Assembly (NCBI GenBank): GCA_021807585.1
Contig: JAKBCQ010000246.1
Span: 1 to 5,461 of the forward strand
Length of the DNA stretch: 5,461 nt
Reading direction: 5' to 3'
Origin: Planctomycetota bacterium
GTDB lineage: Bacteria > Planctomycetota > Planctomycetia > Isosphaerales > Isosphaeraceae
The notes beneath the pieces are model-generated. The model was given only the letters and a program-made list of their open reading frames with translations, searched no databases and was not told the DNA's origin. This document shows positions 4,437 through 5,461 of this stretch, piece after piece (the stretch's first letter is position 1; each line of letters opens with the position of its first letter). The translations under genes and the position numbers were made by a program.

Positions 4437-5461
4437 ATGCGACGACGAATCGGCTGGATATCGACGCTCGTTCCGGCGGTATTGCTCACGGGCTACGCGC
4501 TCCACGCGAGCGCTCAATTCATGTATCCCGATCCTTTCGGTGGTTTCGGCTGGGGAGGCTGGGGAAATGTCGGCGGAACCGTCGAAGGAGATCTCGCCAG
4601 AGGAATGGGAGCGTTCGCCGCGGGAGCGGGGGTTTACAATCATCAGACCGCGGTCGCCAATTCGATCGACGCCGACACCGTGATGCGCTGGAATCAATAT
4701 ATCTTTCTGTCGCAACAAGAGGCGAACCGACAATACGGCGAGACCGTCGCGCGGCGCGAAAAGCGATCCAAAAAAGCACAGGCGGATATCGATCGACGCT
4801 TGCGCGAGAACCCCGATCAACGCGATATCGATTCGGGTTCGGCGCTCAACGTCGCGGTCGACGAGATTACCGATCCGAGAGCCTATTATCGAGCGATGAA
4901 ATCCGCCAAGGCGATCGTCGGCGGCGAAACCGTTCGCGACATCCCCTTCCAGGCGGCGCGAGCCGGCATCACGAGCTCGATTCATCAATTGACGAAGGGA
5001 GAGCCCCCGAAAGCGCTCATGACCTCGGCGTTCGATTCCGATCGCGCAGCGCTCAAGGCGATTCACCTCAAACTCCGATCGCAGCTCGAAAACGGCGGCG
5101 AACCCGACGCCGCGACGATCGCCGAGGCCAAGAAAATCGTCGAATCCGCCCACGCCAAGGCCGTCAAGCTTTACCCCAAAAACAGCCGCGATCTCGTCGC
5201 CTCCGATCGTTACCTCAAGGCGCTTCTGGGGCTTATCGACATGCTCGAAACCCCCGCCTTGAGCGTGCTCCTTTCGGGGGTGGAAACGCATCCCGAAATC
5301 ACGCTTGATCAATTACTTGTTTTTATGAACTCATTCAATCTTCGCTTCGGCCAGGCGGCCGGCGCCAAGCAACGCGCCGCGTACGCCAAGATCTACCCGA
5401 TGCTCAGGGCGCTTCGCGTCGAGGTCGCGGCTTCGCTCGCCAAAGCTCCGCCCATCAAAAC
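4437..5461 (+). CDS. Secreted protein of unknown function, C-terminus outside the window
   Basis: 341 codons are open from the ATG at 4437 to the window end with no stop. Residues 1-26 are a signal peptide: MRRRIGW, the hydrophobic core STLVPAVLLTGYAL, then HASA with cleavage expected before Q27. A Gly/Trp/Phe-rich segment follows (PFGGFGWGGWGNVGG, 33-47), then a small-residue stretch GDLARGMGAFAAGAGVYN (51-68). The rest is mostly charged, probably helical sequence, including a basic stretch RREKRSKKAQADIDRRLREN (106-125) that could form a coiled coil. Later blocks include DRYLKALLGLIDMLETP (257-273). The GTxxGDxxxGxGxxxxxxGxYN arrangement recalls conserved planctomycete exported proteins of unknown role; I can name no enzyme motif. 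A ribosome binding site and promoter candidate precede it. Codons 291-303 (DQLLVFMNSFNLR, about 5307-5345) are notably A/T-rich compared with the rest, without a break in frame. Confidence 0.8.
   Translation, partial: MRRRIGWISTLVPAVLLTGYALHASAQFMYPDPFGGFGWGGWGNVGGTVEGDLARGMGAFAAGAGVYNHQTAVANSIDADTVMRWNQYIFLSQQEANRQYGETVARREKRSKKAQADIDRRLRENPDQRDIDSGSALNVAVDEITDPRAYYRAMKSAKAIVGGETVRDIPFQAARAGITSSIHQLTKGEPPKALMTSAFDSDRAALKAIHLKLRSQLENGGEPDAATIAEAKKIVESAHAKAVKLYPKNSRDLVASDRYLKALLGLIDMLETPALSVLLSGVETHPEITLDQLLVFMNSFNLRFGQAAGAKQRAAYAKIYPMLRALRVEVAASLAKAPPIK

Noticed and set aside
4421..5308. A 295-codon plus-strand frame in another phase
   Set aside because: Its translation is extremely rich in Arg and Ser, typical of a shifted reading of the real gene beginning at 4437.
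4341..5312. A 323-codon open frame on the minus strand
   Set aside because: It overlaps the plus-strand secreted protein gene almost completely. The plus frame has a signal peptide, a ribosome binding site and protein-like composition, while the minus translation is Arg/Gly-rich without any recognisable domain. Long antisense frames are common in G+C-rich genes.
1..5461. High density of GATC and CGATCG words as a methylation or chi-like signal
   Set aside because: They occur evenly in coding and non-coding DNA and fit frequent Asp, Ile and Arg codons in this base composition; genome-wide counts would be needed to claim more.
1..5461. CRISPR arrays, tRNA or rRNA genes, and insertion-sequence ends
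   Set aside because: No regularly spaced direct repeats, cloverleaf-like arms, rRNA-like sequence or paired terminal inverted repeats flanking a transposase were seen.

Overview
The window looks like chromosomal DNA from a planctomycete, probably of the Isosphaeraceae/Gemmataceae type. Three things suggest this: an Rpn-like PD-(D/E)XK protein of the kind these genomes carry in many copies, a protein ending in an H-X9-DG (prepilin-associated) motif, and a secreted protein with a Gly/Trp-rich start of a type I associate with this phylum. The DNA is G+C-rich, and most real genes show weak or no Shine-Dalgarno sequences. The taxonomic call rests on recalled family resemblance, not on a search.

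Layout, left to right. (1) Positions 1-668, minus strand: the first 222 residues of an Rpn/PDDEXK_2-type nuclease-like protein whose C-terminus lies outside the window. (2) 669-998: a 330-bp gap with no confident gene. It holds a 14-bp palindrome, a canonical G-quadruplex motif, a possible sigma70-type promoter and a short reading-frame start that resembles the N-terminus of another planctomycete protein family. (3) 999-2611, plus strand: a two-gene operon of an ECF sigma factor followed 5 bp later by a membrane protein. That protein has an anti-sigma-like cytoplasmic N-terminus, one transmembrane helix and an extracytoplasmic pseudopilin-like/H-X9-DG domain. (4) 2661-2694: a perfect 11-bp hairpin between convergent genes, probably a bidirectional terminator. 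(5) 2728-3918, minus strand: a secreted esterase of the Fes/esterase D (CE1-like) class with an N-terminal Ig-like E-set domain. Its 5' region holds three touching palindromes. (6) 3919-4436: a 518-bp intergenic region with a possible promoter for the next gene and a doubtful 50-codon minus-strand ORF that has its own ribosome binding site. (7) 4437 to the window end, plus strand: the first 341 residues of a secreted protein of unknown function. This last gene and the Rpn-like gene both run off the window, so a search for complete ORFs would miss them.

The clearest functional unit is the sigma/anti-sigma pair, probably a cell-surface signalling system: the membrane protein would hold the sigma factor at the membrane and release it on an outside cue sensed by the pilin-like domain. 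Nothing in the sequence directly ties the esterase or the secreted protein to this regulon. The most novel point is the domain combination of the putative anti-sigma factor.
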